Shown here: positions 1 to 5,676 of the stretch, in pieces
Position numbering within the stretch: the stretch's first letter is position 1
Layout of the letters: every line of letters starts with the position of its first letter
Origin: Syntrophomonadaceae bacterium
Lineage (GTDB): Bacteria; Bacillota; Syntrophomonadia; Syntrophomonadales; Syntrophomonadaceae
Direction of reading: 5' to 3'
Assembly (NCBI GenBank): GCA_030526885.1
Contig: JAUNBV010000061.1
Coordinates: 1-10,604, forward strand
DNA: 10,604 bases
The notes under the pieces: generated by a model
What the model was told of the DNA's origin: nothing
Seen by the model: only the letters and a program-made list of their open reading frames with translations
Databases searched by the model: none
Translations under genes and position numbers: made by a program

Positions 1-796
1 TACGGTTAAGCAGCCAGTAGCTGATGGCGTAGTACACGGCTGAGTTCAGGGCTATCAACGCCAGGCTGGCCCCAAAGAAGATGTGCAGCACTGTTATAAT
101 GCCGTCCACACCGTTCAGCTGAGCGAACCAGGAGGGCACGGCTTCCAGGTTGACCCCCCAGTTGTAGAGCGCGGCGGTCAATATCGTCGCCAATACCTGT
201 ACCACGATGGACAGCCCGATATAGGCGGCAAATGAGGCGGCGAAGCGCGACTCGTTAGCCAGTTGTCCGATGCTCATGGCCAGATATGCCAGCAGGATGG
301 CGCAGATGGCCGACGCCAACAGGATGAGCAAGTATTCGCCGCTGAGGAGTATGAGCGTGCCGCCGTCCACCACGGTGAGCAGCTCGTTGAGCGCCTCGCG
401 GATGGAACTGAAATCGATTCCGCTAATGGTCATAAACAGTATCGCCAGGGCGCTGGTGACGATGCAGGCCAGCCCCCAGAGCACAGCCCCGAAGAGTTTG
501 GACCAGAGGAGTTGGTGAATGCTTACCGGCAGGGTAAACATCAGATAACCTTCGTCCCCCAGCAGGTTTTTATAAAAGCGGATTACGATGACCACCAGGT
601 ACATCACCCACAGGGCGATGAGCAGCAGCACGGTGAGGGCGATGGTCAACCCGTAAATCCAGTTGGCCTCCGTTGGATGGTTAAAGCTGAGGCTGAGGAC
701 TCCGTTTAGCAATGCCATCACCAGTACCGCGATGAACAGCGGGACAAAGTAGCGGGCGGAAGCGCGCATTTCATATTTAAGAAGCTTGCCTAACAT
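1..796 (-). CDS. ABC-2 type transporter permease (C-terminus cut by window edge)
   Basis: Integral membrane subunit that should pair with the ATPase encoded just upstream to form an efflux ABC transporter; the substrate cannot be told. 265 codons are visible without a stop. Translation shows about six hydrophobic segments, roughly residues 16-36, 46-75, 95-125, 145-170, 185-210 and 235-262. Between the second and third lies the cytoplasmic stretch GDEGYLMFTLPVS followed by LLWSKL, a pattern I know from small ABC-2 permeases of Clostridia. The ATG at 796-794 overlaps the end of the ATPase gene by 7 bases, and its GGAGGTG ribosome site lies inside that gene, so the two are translationally coupled. 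The visible end (YWLLNR) follows the last membrane helix, so probably only a few residues are missing. Membrane permease in a GntR-regulated operon is solid; the exact subfamily is not. Confidence 0.85.
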   Translation of the reverse strand, partial: MLGKLLKYEMRASARYFVPLFIAVLVMALLNGVLSLSFNHPTEANWIYGLTIALTVLLLIALWVMYLVVIVIRFYKNLLGDEGYLMFTLPVSIHQLLWSKLFGAVLWGLACIVTSALAILFMTISGIDFSSIREALNELLTVVDGGTLILLSGEYLLILLASAICAILLAYLAMSIGQLANESRFAASFAAYIGLSIVVQVLATILTAALYNWGVNLEAVPSWFAQLNGVDGIITVLHIFFGASLALIALNSAVYYAISYWLLNR

Positions 797-1521
797 TTGA
801 ACACCTCCCTAAAAATAGCGTCGATAGATTGCTGATGCTCTTCGCGCAGGGTGTCTACCGGCGCGTGAGCGGCTATGGTACCCTGGCGCAGGAAAATCAC
901 CTCGTCCAATATCTGCTCGATATCGCTGATCAAATGGGTGGAAATCACCACGGTGGCATCGGAATCGTAGTTGTTGATGATGGTGCTGATGATATAATCC
1001 CGCGCCGCCGGATCCACGCCGCCGATGGGCTCATCCAGCAGATACAGCTCGGCTTGCCGCCCCATCACCATGATGAGCTGCACCTTTTCCTGCGTGCCCT
1101 TGGACAAAGTCTTCAGGCGCGCCTTGGGGTTGATCTGCAGCCGTGCCAGCATATCGTTGGCCCGCTCGGGGGAAAAGTTTTGATAGAAATCATCGAAGAA
1201 GCGCACGATGTCTTCTACCCGCATCCAATCATTCAAATAAGTGCGTTCGGGAAGATAGGCTACGCTGGCTTTGCTCTCGATACCCGGCGGCAGGCCGTTA
1301 ATGAGTATCTCGCCGCTTTGGGGCGCCAGCAGACCGCAGGCGAGCTTGAGCAAGGTGGTCTTGCCACTGCCATTGGGGCCCAGCAGGCCAATGATCTTAC
1401 CCCGCGGTAAAACCAGGCTCACATCGTTCAACGCCGGATTCTTGCCATAGGTCTTGCTTAGATGGCGGCACTCCAGCAGGGGAGGCCGTGCCGTGTTTTT
1501 GCTTGCTGTTGATTCCATCAT
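790..1521 (-). CDS. ABC transporter ATP-binding protein
   Basis: Cytoplasmic ATPase that powers the adjacent ABC-2 permease. Counting from the ATG at 1521 (243 residues), the Walker A motif GPNGSGKT is at 48-55, the signature is LSKGTQ at 139-144 (in place of canonical LSGGQ, as is common in this exporter class), the Walker B with catalytic glutamate is LYLLDEP with D163-E164, followed by a D-loop GGVDP, and the switch histidine is H196 in STHL. Length is normal for a single-domain ABC-2 ATPase. Start choice: GTG at 1524, ATG at 1521 and ATG at 1518 are in frame. The ATG at 1521 overlaps the stop of the GntR gene as TGATG and lies 5 bases after GGAG, so I prefer it. The 3' end overlaps the permease start. 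The closest named relatives are the YtrB/BcrA-like ATPases of YtrA-regulated operons, but the function is not fixed by sequence. Confidence 0.93.
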   Translation of the reverse strand: MMESTASKNTARPPLLECRHLSKTYGKNPALNDVSLVLPRGKIIGLLGPNGSGKTTLLKLACGLLAPQSGEILINGLPPGIESKASVAYLPERTYLNDWMRVEDIVRFFDDFYQNFSPERANDMLARLQINPKARLKTLSKGTQEKVQLIMVMGRQAELYLLDEPIGGVDPAARDYIISTIINNYDSDATVVISTHLISDIEQILDEVIFLRQGTIAAHAPVDTLREEHQQSIDAIFREVFKC

Positions 1522-1898
1522 CACATCTCCTCTCGTTGGGGCGTGATGGCTTCGGACGCCAGGCTGAGCGCTTCGTGCGGAGCTATCCCCAGATTGAGCA
1601 TACTGTCAAAAAAGGTGTTAATGCGCTCCGCGGCCAGACTGCCGCGCAAAGACTCAATCATCGCCACATCTTCAGTTACAAAGCGCCCGCTGGTGCGTTC
1701 CGTGAACACCAACCCCCGGGTCTCGAGTTCCGCCAGTGCGGTTTGAATGGTATGGGGGTTCACCTGCGCCTGCGCCGCCAGCTCCCGTACCGAAGGCAGC
1801 CTGCTTCCCGGTGCAAAAACGCCGGTAATGATGAACAGGCTGACTTGCTCGACCAATTGACTGTAAATAGGCCGGTCATTCTTGAATTCCCATGGCAC
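1521..1898 (-). CDS. GntR family transcriptional regulator, YtrA type
   Basis: Short (125 residues) DNA-binding repressor of the YtrA subfamily. The N-terminal winged helix-turn-helix covers about residues 10-76, with the diagnostic PIYSQL start, GSRLPSVREL at 31-40, and VNPHTIQTALAELETRGL forming the recognition region at 46-63. The roughly 45 residues after it are too few for a FadR, HutC or MocR effector domain, which is the mark of YtrA-type regulators. These normally sit first in, and repress, an ABC transporter operon, exactly as here: the stop codon overlaps the ATPase start. The ATG at 1898 follows AGGAGGG by about 12 bases. An in-frame ATG at 1910 directly abuts the ribosome site and is less likely. 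The perfect inverted repeat over its own promoter suggests autoregulation. The inducing signal is unknown; cell-envelope antibiotics induce some relatives. Confidence 0.93.
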   Translation of the reverse strand: MPWEFKNDRPIYSQLVEQVSLFIITGVFAPGSRLPSVRELAAQAQVNPHTIQTALAELETRGLVFTERTSGRFVTEDVAMIESLRGSLAAERINTFFDSMLNLGIAPHEALSLASEAITPQREEM

Positions 1899-1921
1899 GT
1901 TGCATCCCTCCTCAGTGCAAA

Positions 1922-1955
1922 GTATTATTGTATTAAGAATCTAATACAATAATAC
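1922..1955. promoter_or_regulatory. Probable GntR (YtrA-type) operator, perfect inverted repeat
   Basis: GTATTATTGTATTA at 1922-1935 and its exact reverse complement at 1942-1955, separated by the 6 bases AGAATC. All 14 pairs match. The right arm contains the -10 box of the operon promoter, and the predicted transcript start falls close to the inner edge of that arm, so the two arms cannot form a hairpin in the operon's RNA. That argues for a DNA site bound by a dimer rather than an RNA structure. Its position directly upstream of a YtrA-type GntR gene makes that protein the obvious ligand. The binding assignment is inference; the repeat itself is seen. Confidence 0.8.
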
Positions 1956-1977
1956 AAGGTTTCAAACGGGTTGTCAA
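1949..1977 (-). promoter_or_regulatory. Sigma-A-type promoter of the gntR-ABC operon
   Basis: On the minus strand the -35 box is TTGACA (1977-1972), a perfect match, then a 17-base spacer and a -10 box TATTAT (1954-1949). The predicted start is near 1942, giving a leader of about 44 bases to the gntR ATG. The -10 lies inside the 14-bp inverted repeat, so a bound repressor would directly block RNA polymerase. The -35 begins 2 bases beyond the T-tract of the preceding gene's terminator. Confidence 0.82.
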
Positions 1978-1978
1978 G

Positions 1979-2012
1979 CAAAAAAAGCCACCTTTTTTAA
2001 AAAAGGTGGCTT
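1979..2012 (-). terminator. Intrinsic terminator after the F420-ligase-like gene
   Basis: AAGCCACCTTTTTT and AAAAAAGGTGGCTT (1985-2012) form a perfect self-complementary hairpin. Read on the minus strand it is followed by a run of seven T (1986-1980, partly shared with the stem base). It lies 27 bases beyond the stop codon of the upstream minus-strand gene. The strong GCCACC/GGTGGC stem with a T-tract is classical rho-independent structure. On the plus strand the following bases (GCTCTTTG) are a much poorer T-tract, so it is assigned to the minus strand. Confidence 0.88.
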
Positions 2013-2038
2013 GCTCTTTGATACAATATGAAAAATGT

Positions 2039-3217
2039 TTAGTTTAAGAAATTCTTGACTAAAATCAGCGGCGTGCCGGCGTCGGCGGAACCGCTAACCA
2101 AGTCGGCCAGACTGGCGATCAGGTCCTCGGCTTTGCGGGGGGTGGTGCCTTCGCTCTCAATGGCGTTGCGCTCCGTCCTGGTGCCGCGGGTCTTTTCCAT
2201 GTGGGCCTCGATATGCTCCAGCTGCATGCCTTCCTCCCACATCTTATCCACCAGATACTTATACTTCAAGCCCTCGCGGTAGCGGTCCTGCAAGCCGCGG
2301 GTAATACCAAAGGCGGGTTGAGGGTCGGCCAGTTCATAGATACGTGTGCTGGGGTCGCAGTAGGCTCCGTCGCCGTAAATAATTACTTCCAGATCTACCC
2401 CCAGCGCGTCCTTTACCATGGCCTGCAGGAGGTCGGCGTTTTGGTCGGCCTCGCGCGGCGCCAGCTTCAACTTGTCGCCGGAGGACATATTGCTGCCCAG
2501 CAGGCCCCATTCGGAGTGGGCCTGTTGGGCGGGATTGTTGCAGATGTCCTGTAATGTGATGCAGTTAGCGCCTTTATCCCGCAGTTTAGCGGCTATCTTG
2601 TGGCGGGTGTGGATGCTGGCTACCACCACGCCGTCCAGTTTTTCGTCCAAAATGCGAAGCGGATCGTTGCAAATGATGATGGTGGCATCGCCGCCCTGTT
2701 CCTCTACGATTTCACGGTATAGATCCATGTAATCCACCTGGGTGATGGGATGCAAGTATTGTTCGTCCAGGTCATCCGGGCCGAAGGAGCCGTTGGCATG
2801 ACTGATCTTGCCGTTGGCGATTTCCTCGGGCAGTAACTGATTGCCTACCTCGTCGGCGGGATGGGAAAGCTGGATGACCACCCGGCCCTGCGGCACCGCC
2901 GCGGCCAGCCCTTTGAGTATCATGGAAAAACGGTTGCGGCTCAGGATGGGGAAGAGCACCCCCAGCGAGGAATCCGGCTTAAGACCGAGCTTTTTCACCA
3001 CATCGTCGGTTATTTGCGGCAGGGATACGAAATTATTCTGCGAACGGGCCAATACCGATTCGGTGATGCACACTACGTCTCCGTTATCCAGCAGTTCATC
3101 GCGATGGCAGTCGCGCAGGCGAGTTAGCACCATCCCCATCAGATCGCTGCCGGGCACGATCACTCCCATTTTCAGGCCAAAGGCCGATACTCCTACATAA
3201 TTGGGCATACGTCCCAT
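2039..3217 (-). CDS. Coenzyme F420-0:L-glutamate ligase-like protein
   Basis: 392-residue protein that I place in the CofE/FbiB-type gamma-glutamyl ligase fold. The N-terminal part has the family-like strand and loop DNGDVVCITESVLARSQ at 44-60, equivalent to the DGDVLVVTQKIVSKAEG region of CofE. A later segment holds GLLGSNMSSGDKLKLAPREA at 238-257 and the acidic loop YGDGAYCDP at 281-289. CofE adds glutamates to F420-0 with GTP. Stand-alone CofE is about 250 residues, so this is much longer and belongs to the long form seen in many Clostridia, most of which are not known to make F420. True substrate is therefore unknown. Start: the ATG at 3217 lies 7 bases after GGAGGTG; a TTG further upstream would place the ribosome site inside the gene. 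It has its own promoter and terminator, so it is probably monocistronic. Family placement is from recalled similarity and is moderately sure. Confidence 0.72.
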   Translation of the reverse strand: MGRMPNYVGVSAFGLKMGVIVPGSDLMGMVLTRLRDCHRDELLDNGDVVCITESVLARSQNNFVSLPQITDDVVKKLGLKPDSSLGVLFPILSRNRFSMILKGLAAAVPQGRVVIQLSHPADEVGNQLLPEEIANGKISHANGSFGPDDLDEQYLHPITQVDYMDLYREIVEEQGGDATIIICNDPLRILDEKLDGVVVASIHTRHKIAAKLRDKGANCITLQDICNNPAQQAHSEWGLLGSNMSSGDKLKLAPREADQNADLLQAMVKDALGVDLEVIIYGDGAYCDPSTRIYELADPQPAFGITRGLQDRYREGLKYKYLVDKMWEEGMQLEHIEAHMEKTRGTRTERNAIESEGTTPRKAEDLIASLADLVSGSADAGTPLILVKNFLN

Positions 3218-3266
3218 ACTACGCACCTCCAAAGATAATTACCGGGGCACAAAAAATCCCTTATCA

Positions 3267-3295
3267 ACTATATAGGAACATTTAGCAGGTTGCAA
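3267..3295 (-). promoter_or_regulatory. Promoter of the F420-ligase-like gene
   Basis: Minus-strand -35 TTGCAA (3295-3290), 17-base spacer, -10 TATAGT (3272-3267). It sits 50 bases before the ATG and is downstream of the lipid kinase stop codon, in a 151-base A+T-rich gap. No convincing terminator for the kinase gene is visible in that gap, so some read-through from upstream is possible. Confidence 0.6.
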
Positions 3296-3368
3296 GCAAA
3301 AAATACTGCAATATAATGAATACACGGTCAAAGTTAACCACTTCTCAAATCTGAAACCTTTTTGCGCC

Positions 3369-4310
3369 TCATTGTTTGCGCTGGCTGAGCAGCATATTCA
3401 TAGCTCCGGGCAGGATCTGGTATTTCACATTGCCCAACCCGGGGGTCTCACCATCCATTTCAAAGTGAAAGGGGCTATGGCTCTTAAACTCAACGGTTTT
3501 AGCTTTGCAGCAGCCCACCCGGGGGTTATCAAGATACTTGCCATTGTAAATCTTAGGGATGGAAAACATCATGTGGGTACGGCTGAAGTCCTTAAACACG
3601 GTGAGATCCATCAGGCCGTCGTCCAACTCGGCGGTGGGAGAGGCATACATGCCGCTGCCGAAATATCGCCCGTTGGCAATGACCGCCATGGTAACCGGGC
3701 CCTCGAAAAAAACCTCGCCGTCGGCAATGATTTCCATGTCTATATTGTGGGCGGTGAGCAGCGAGGCCATGGCGGAGCTGAAAAACGAAATCAGCCCGCC
3801 CAGGGCTTTGCTCTTGTTATTGACGCGGATGACGGTTTCACAGCCGATACCCACATCGGATACATTAATAAAATAGCGGGAGGCGGGATTGCGGTTCCAG
3901 TCGGTAAAATCGGCGCGGATGACATCGCATTTAAAGGGGTGAGCCGCATCGGAGAGCAGCACGTTGATATCCTCCGGCTCGCCCTGTAAAGGCAATATCC
4001 GGGCCAGATCGCCGCCGGTGGCAAAGGATACGGCCGACAGGCGCGCTTCGGGATTGATGAGCGCACCATCCTTAAAGAAACCGTTTACTACCTCATTGAG
4101 AGTACCGTCACCCCCAACCGACACGATATGGTCAAAACCGTCGGACAGAGCCTGAGCGGTCAAGCGGGTGGCATGGAGGGGCCCGGTGGTAATGCGGACT
4201 TCAGGGGTAATCCCCTGCTTTTTCAAAGCCATCTCCCGCTGATGCCACAGCCGGTCAGTGATGCCGGCCCTAGATTCCGGGTTAACGATAAATACTGTTT
4301 TGTATGCCAC
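3369..4310 (-). CDS. Diacylglycerol kinase family lipid kinase (YegS/DgkB-like)
   Basis: 313 residues, normal for the soluble DAGK-catalytic family, which phosphorylates diacylglycerol or related lipids at the inner face of the membrane. The nucleotide-binding motif GGDGTLNEVVNG is at 66-77. A second conserved block NGRYFGSGMYASPTAELDDG is at 213-232, and the C-terminal lobe contains FEMDGE at 283-288, the conserved DGE of the family. The motif usually written GTGNDFAR appears here as ATGGDLAR (97-104), so the first Gly and the Asn are replaced; this may mark a subgroup or altered substrate. Start is GTG at 4310, 7 to 8 bases after a GGGGGG purine run; the frame has a stop just upstream, so no earlier start is possible. 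It follows gerW by 29 bases and is probably the last gene of that unit. Lipid substrate is not determined. Confidence 0.88.
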   Translation of the reverse strand: MAYKTVFIVNPESRAGITDRLWHQREMALKKQGITPEVRITTGPLHATRLTAQALSDGFDHIVSVGGDGTLNEVVNGFFKDGALINPEARLSAVSFATGGDLARILPLQGEPEDINVLLSDAAHPFKCDVIRADFTDWNRNPASRYFINVSDVGIGCETVIRVNNKSKALGGLISFFSSAMASLLTAHNIDMEIIADGEVFFEGPVTMAVIANGRYFGSGMYASPTAELDDGLMDLTVFKDFSRTHMMFSIPKIYNGKYLDNPRVGCCKAKTVEFKSHSPFHFEMDGETPGLGNVKYQILPGAMNMLLSQRKQ

Positions 4311-4339
4311 GTTTCATCCCCCCTGCCCTTGAAAAATAA

Positions 4340-4708
4340 TTATTCGGATGGTTTTTTGGGGCTGATCTTGTCCATGATTTCCGGCACCATATTGATTAGG
4401 CTGTCTATGGGGGTATGGCTGCCGCCTTTCAGCGACAGCGCGCTCACATGGCCGTTATTTACCACGATGACCGCTACCGGCTCGATATGCCCGCCCGCGC
4501 CGCCGCCGGCGGTGGCCCCGCCGCTGTCGCCATGCCTGCCGCCGCGCCCGTTGGCACTGATGGCGGCGCTGCCGGCGCCAAAGGTGACGTTGATCAGCGG
4601 AACGATGATCACTCCCTCTGCCGTGATGGGCTTGCCCACTACCATGTCGCTTCTGAAGAAATCATTCATTTGTTCAAATAGAGTCCCCAGAGTTTGGCTG
4701 AAATCCAT
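4340..4708 (-). CDS. gerW: Spore germination/sporulation protein, GerW (YtfJ) family
   Basis: 122-residue member of the YtfJ/GerW family, found in endospore formers. In Bacillus subtilis the protein is made in the forespore and is needed for normal germination responses. Visible features: an amphipathic N-terminus (SQTLGTLFEQMNDFF, 4-18), the conserved core VVGKPITAEGVIIVPLINVT (23-42), then a Gly-rich flexible loop GRGGRHGDSGGATAGGGAGG (54-73) and a second strand-rich core PVAVIVVNNGHVSALSL (77-93). This core, Gly loop, core pattern is how I recognise the family. The ATG lies 8 bases after AGGAGGT. It follows the ytfI-like gene by 38 bases, the same order as ytfI-ytfJ in Bacillus, which supports both calls. 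Biochemical activity of the family is unknown. Confidence 0.9.
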   Translation of the reverse strand: MDFSQTLGTLFEQMNDFFRSDMVVGKPITAEGVIIVPLINVTFGAGSAAISANGRGGRHGDSGGATAGGGAGGHIEPVAVIVVNNGHVSALSLKGGSHTPIDSLINMVPEIMDKISPKKPSE

Positions 4709-4746
4709 TCCTTTATACCTCCTGTTTTTTTAATAGACTGCAACCG

Positions 4747-5364
4747 CTACCGCGCCAAGGCCTTTATTTTTTTTATTTTGGCCCGGGTATCGCGATTACT
4801 ATAAAAACGCCCAAAACGCCACCCCACAGCCAGCGGGGTAAACTTGCCCTGCGCAGTCAGCTCCAGCGCACAACAATCTTCGGTCCATACCGGTTCCATT
4901 TCACTCATGTCCCAGCGCGAACCGTTGAGCAAAGCCAGCATCGCTGTCATGCGGGCGGTGTGGAGCGGGGAATCAAAACCGATCCTGCCGCGGAGCGTAT
5001 AATGGCGGGGACGCAGCACTTCATGCAGGGAACGCAGGAAATCTATCACCTGCTCCCACAACAGCGGATCGAGCAACAAGCGTATTACCTTCAGCGGAGG
5101 GATTCTATGCTCCTCCTGCGCCGCCTTGCGCTGCGCCTTTGGGGGCGCAGCTGGCTGCCGGGGCGCATTTTCTTCCTTATCACCTTGCCCGCCGCCGTGG
5201 CGCGGCGAGTGCATAGTAAACAGCGGTAAACTGAACAGGTTGATGCGCATGGTCAAAGCAAAGCGTTCCCCGACCGAAATTAAAAGGGAGTAGTTTAACG
5301 GCAGCAGCATTATCAACAGCAGGCCAATAACGATAATTAACAGTATCATCAGCCACACAGGCAT
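4747..5364 (-). CDS. ytfI: DUF2953 membrane-anchored protein (YtfI-like)
   Basis: 205 residues. One strongly hydrophobic N-terminal segment (about residues 4-28, MILLIIVIGLLLIMLLPL) looks like an uncleaved membrane anchor. It is followed by a beta-rich stretch (LLISVGERFALTMRINLFSLPL), a low-complexity charged and Pro/Ala-rich linker (about 53-90), and a C-terminal domain with HYTLRGRIGFDSPLHTA at 121-137, the part I recognise from DUF2953. The C-terminus is very basic (RDTRAKIKKIKALAR). The GF-x-DP/SP-like loop and the position directly before gerW match YtfI of sporulating Firmicutes; role unknown, presumed sporulation. The ATG at 5364 lies 6 bases after GGAGGA. First gene of a likely three-gene unit with gerW and the lipid kinase. 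Confidence 0.82.
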   Translation of the reverse strand: MPVWLMILLIIVIGLLLIMLLPLNYSLLISVGERFALTMRINLFSLPLFTMHSPRHGGGQGDKEENAPRQPAAPPKAQRKAAQEEHRIPPLKVIRLLLDPLLWEQVIDFLRSLHEVLRPRHYTLRGRIGFDSPLHTARMTAMLALLNGSRWDMSEMEPVWTEDCCALELTAQGKFTPLAVGWRFGRFYSNRDTRAKIKKIKALAR

Positions 5365-5396
5365 GGTACGTCCTCCGAATATTTTTATCTGGTTTT

Positions 5397-5424
5397 ATGC
5401 TACAATATTTTCAGGAATTTACAA
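5397..5424 (-). promoter_or_regulatory. Possible promoter of the ytfI-gerW-lipid kinase unit
   Basis: Minus-strand TTGTAA (5424-5419), 16-base spacer, TAGCAT (5402-5397), 33 bases before the ytfI-like ATG. A second sigma-A-like candidate lies upstream (TTCCAA and TATATA in the A+T-rich stretch 5433-5465). The same region also has a CATAAAA that weakly resembles a sigma-F/sigma-G -10 box, which would suit a forespore gene, but the -35 match is poor. I cannot decide between them. Confidence 0.3.
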
Positions 5425-5605
5425 AGCACTTTTTGTTATATAAATAAGAATATTGTTTTTTGGAAAGAAGTTAAATAAGCGGAATCAGGCTGTCGGCATG
5501 CGCCAAAACATTATTAGCGCTTAAGGGCCAATCATGATTGACGGCGCTGGTTTAATACAGTTCATCATTGAAAAGTGTGGACGGGTATGATAAGCTAATC
5601 CATAA

Positions 5606-5634
5606 TTGAGAAAACTTGTAGCCCTTATTATAAC
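5606..5634 (+). promoter_or_regulatory. Promoter of argS
   Basis: TTGAGA (5606-5611), 17-base spacer, TATAAC (5629-5634), about 42 bases before the argS ATG. Four of six and five of six matches to the sigma-A boxes with ideal spacing. The short leader leaves no room for a T-box. Confidence 0.6.
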
Positions 5635-5676
5635 TCTCATGTTAAACAAATCTATACAGAGCTGCTGGAGGTCTGA

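Larger units (their letters stand above)
5365..5676. other. Divergent intergenic region between ytfI-like gene and argS
   Basis: 312 bases with no supportable gene; the open frames here are short, lack ribosome sites or are shadows running out of argS. It is clearly A+T richer than its flanks. It holds leftward promoter candidates near 5397-5465 and the rightward argS promoter at 5606-5634. I looked for a T-box (AGGGTGG-ACCGCG-like core plus terminator) ahead of argS and found none. No intrinsic terminator or riboswitch fold is apparent. Confidence 0.75.

Noticed and set aside
263..709. 148-codon plus-strand frame over the ABC permease
   Set aside because: The opposite strand encodes a clear six-helix ABC-2 permease with a ribosome site and coupled start; the plus frame is a hydrophilic shadow with no recognisable domain.
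5529..5540. 12-bp palindrome CAATCATGATTG with flanking AGCGC/GCGCT
   Set aside because: A 12-bp palindrome is expected a few times by chance in a window of this length, the flanking arms are not concentric with it, and it does not overlap either assigned promoter.
5500..5676. T-box riboswitch ahead of argS
   Set aside because: The argS promoter leaves only about a 35-base leader, and no AGGGTGG-type T-box core or terminator/antiterminator pair is present upstream.
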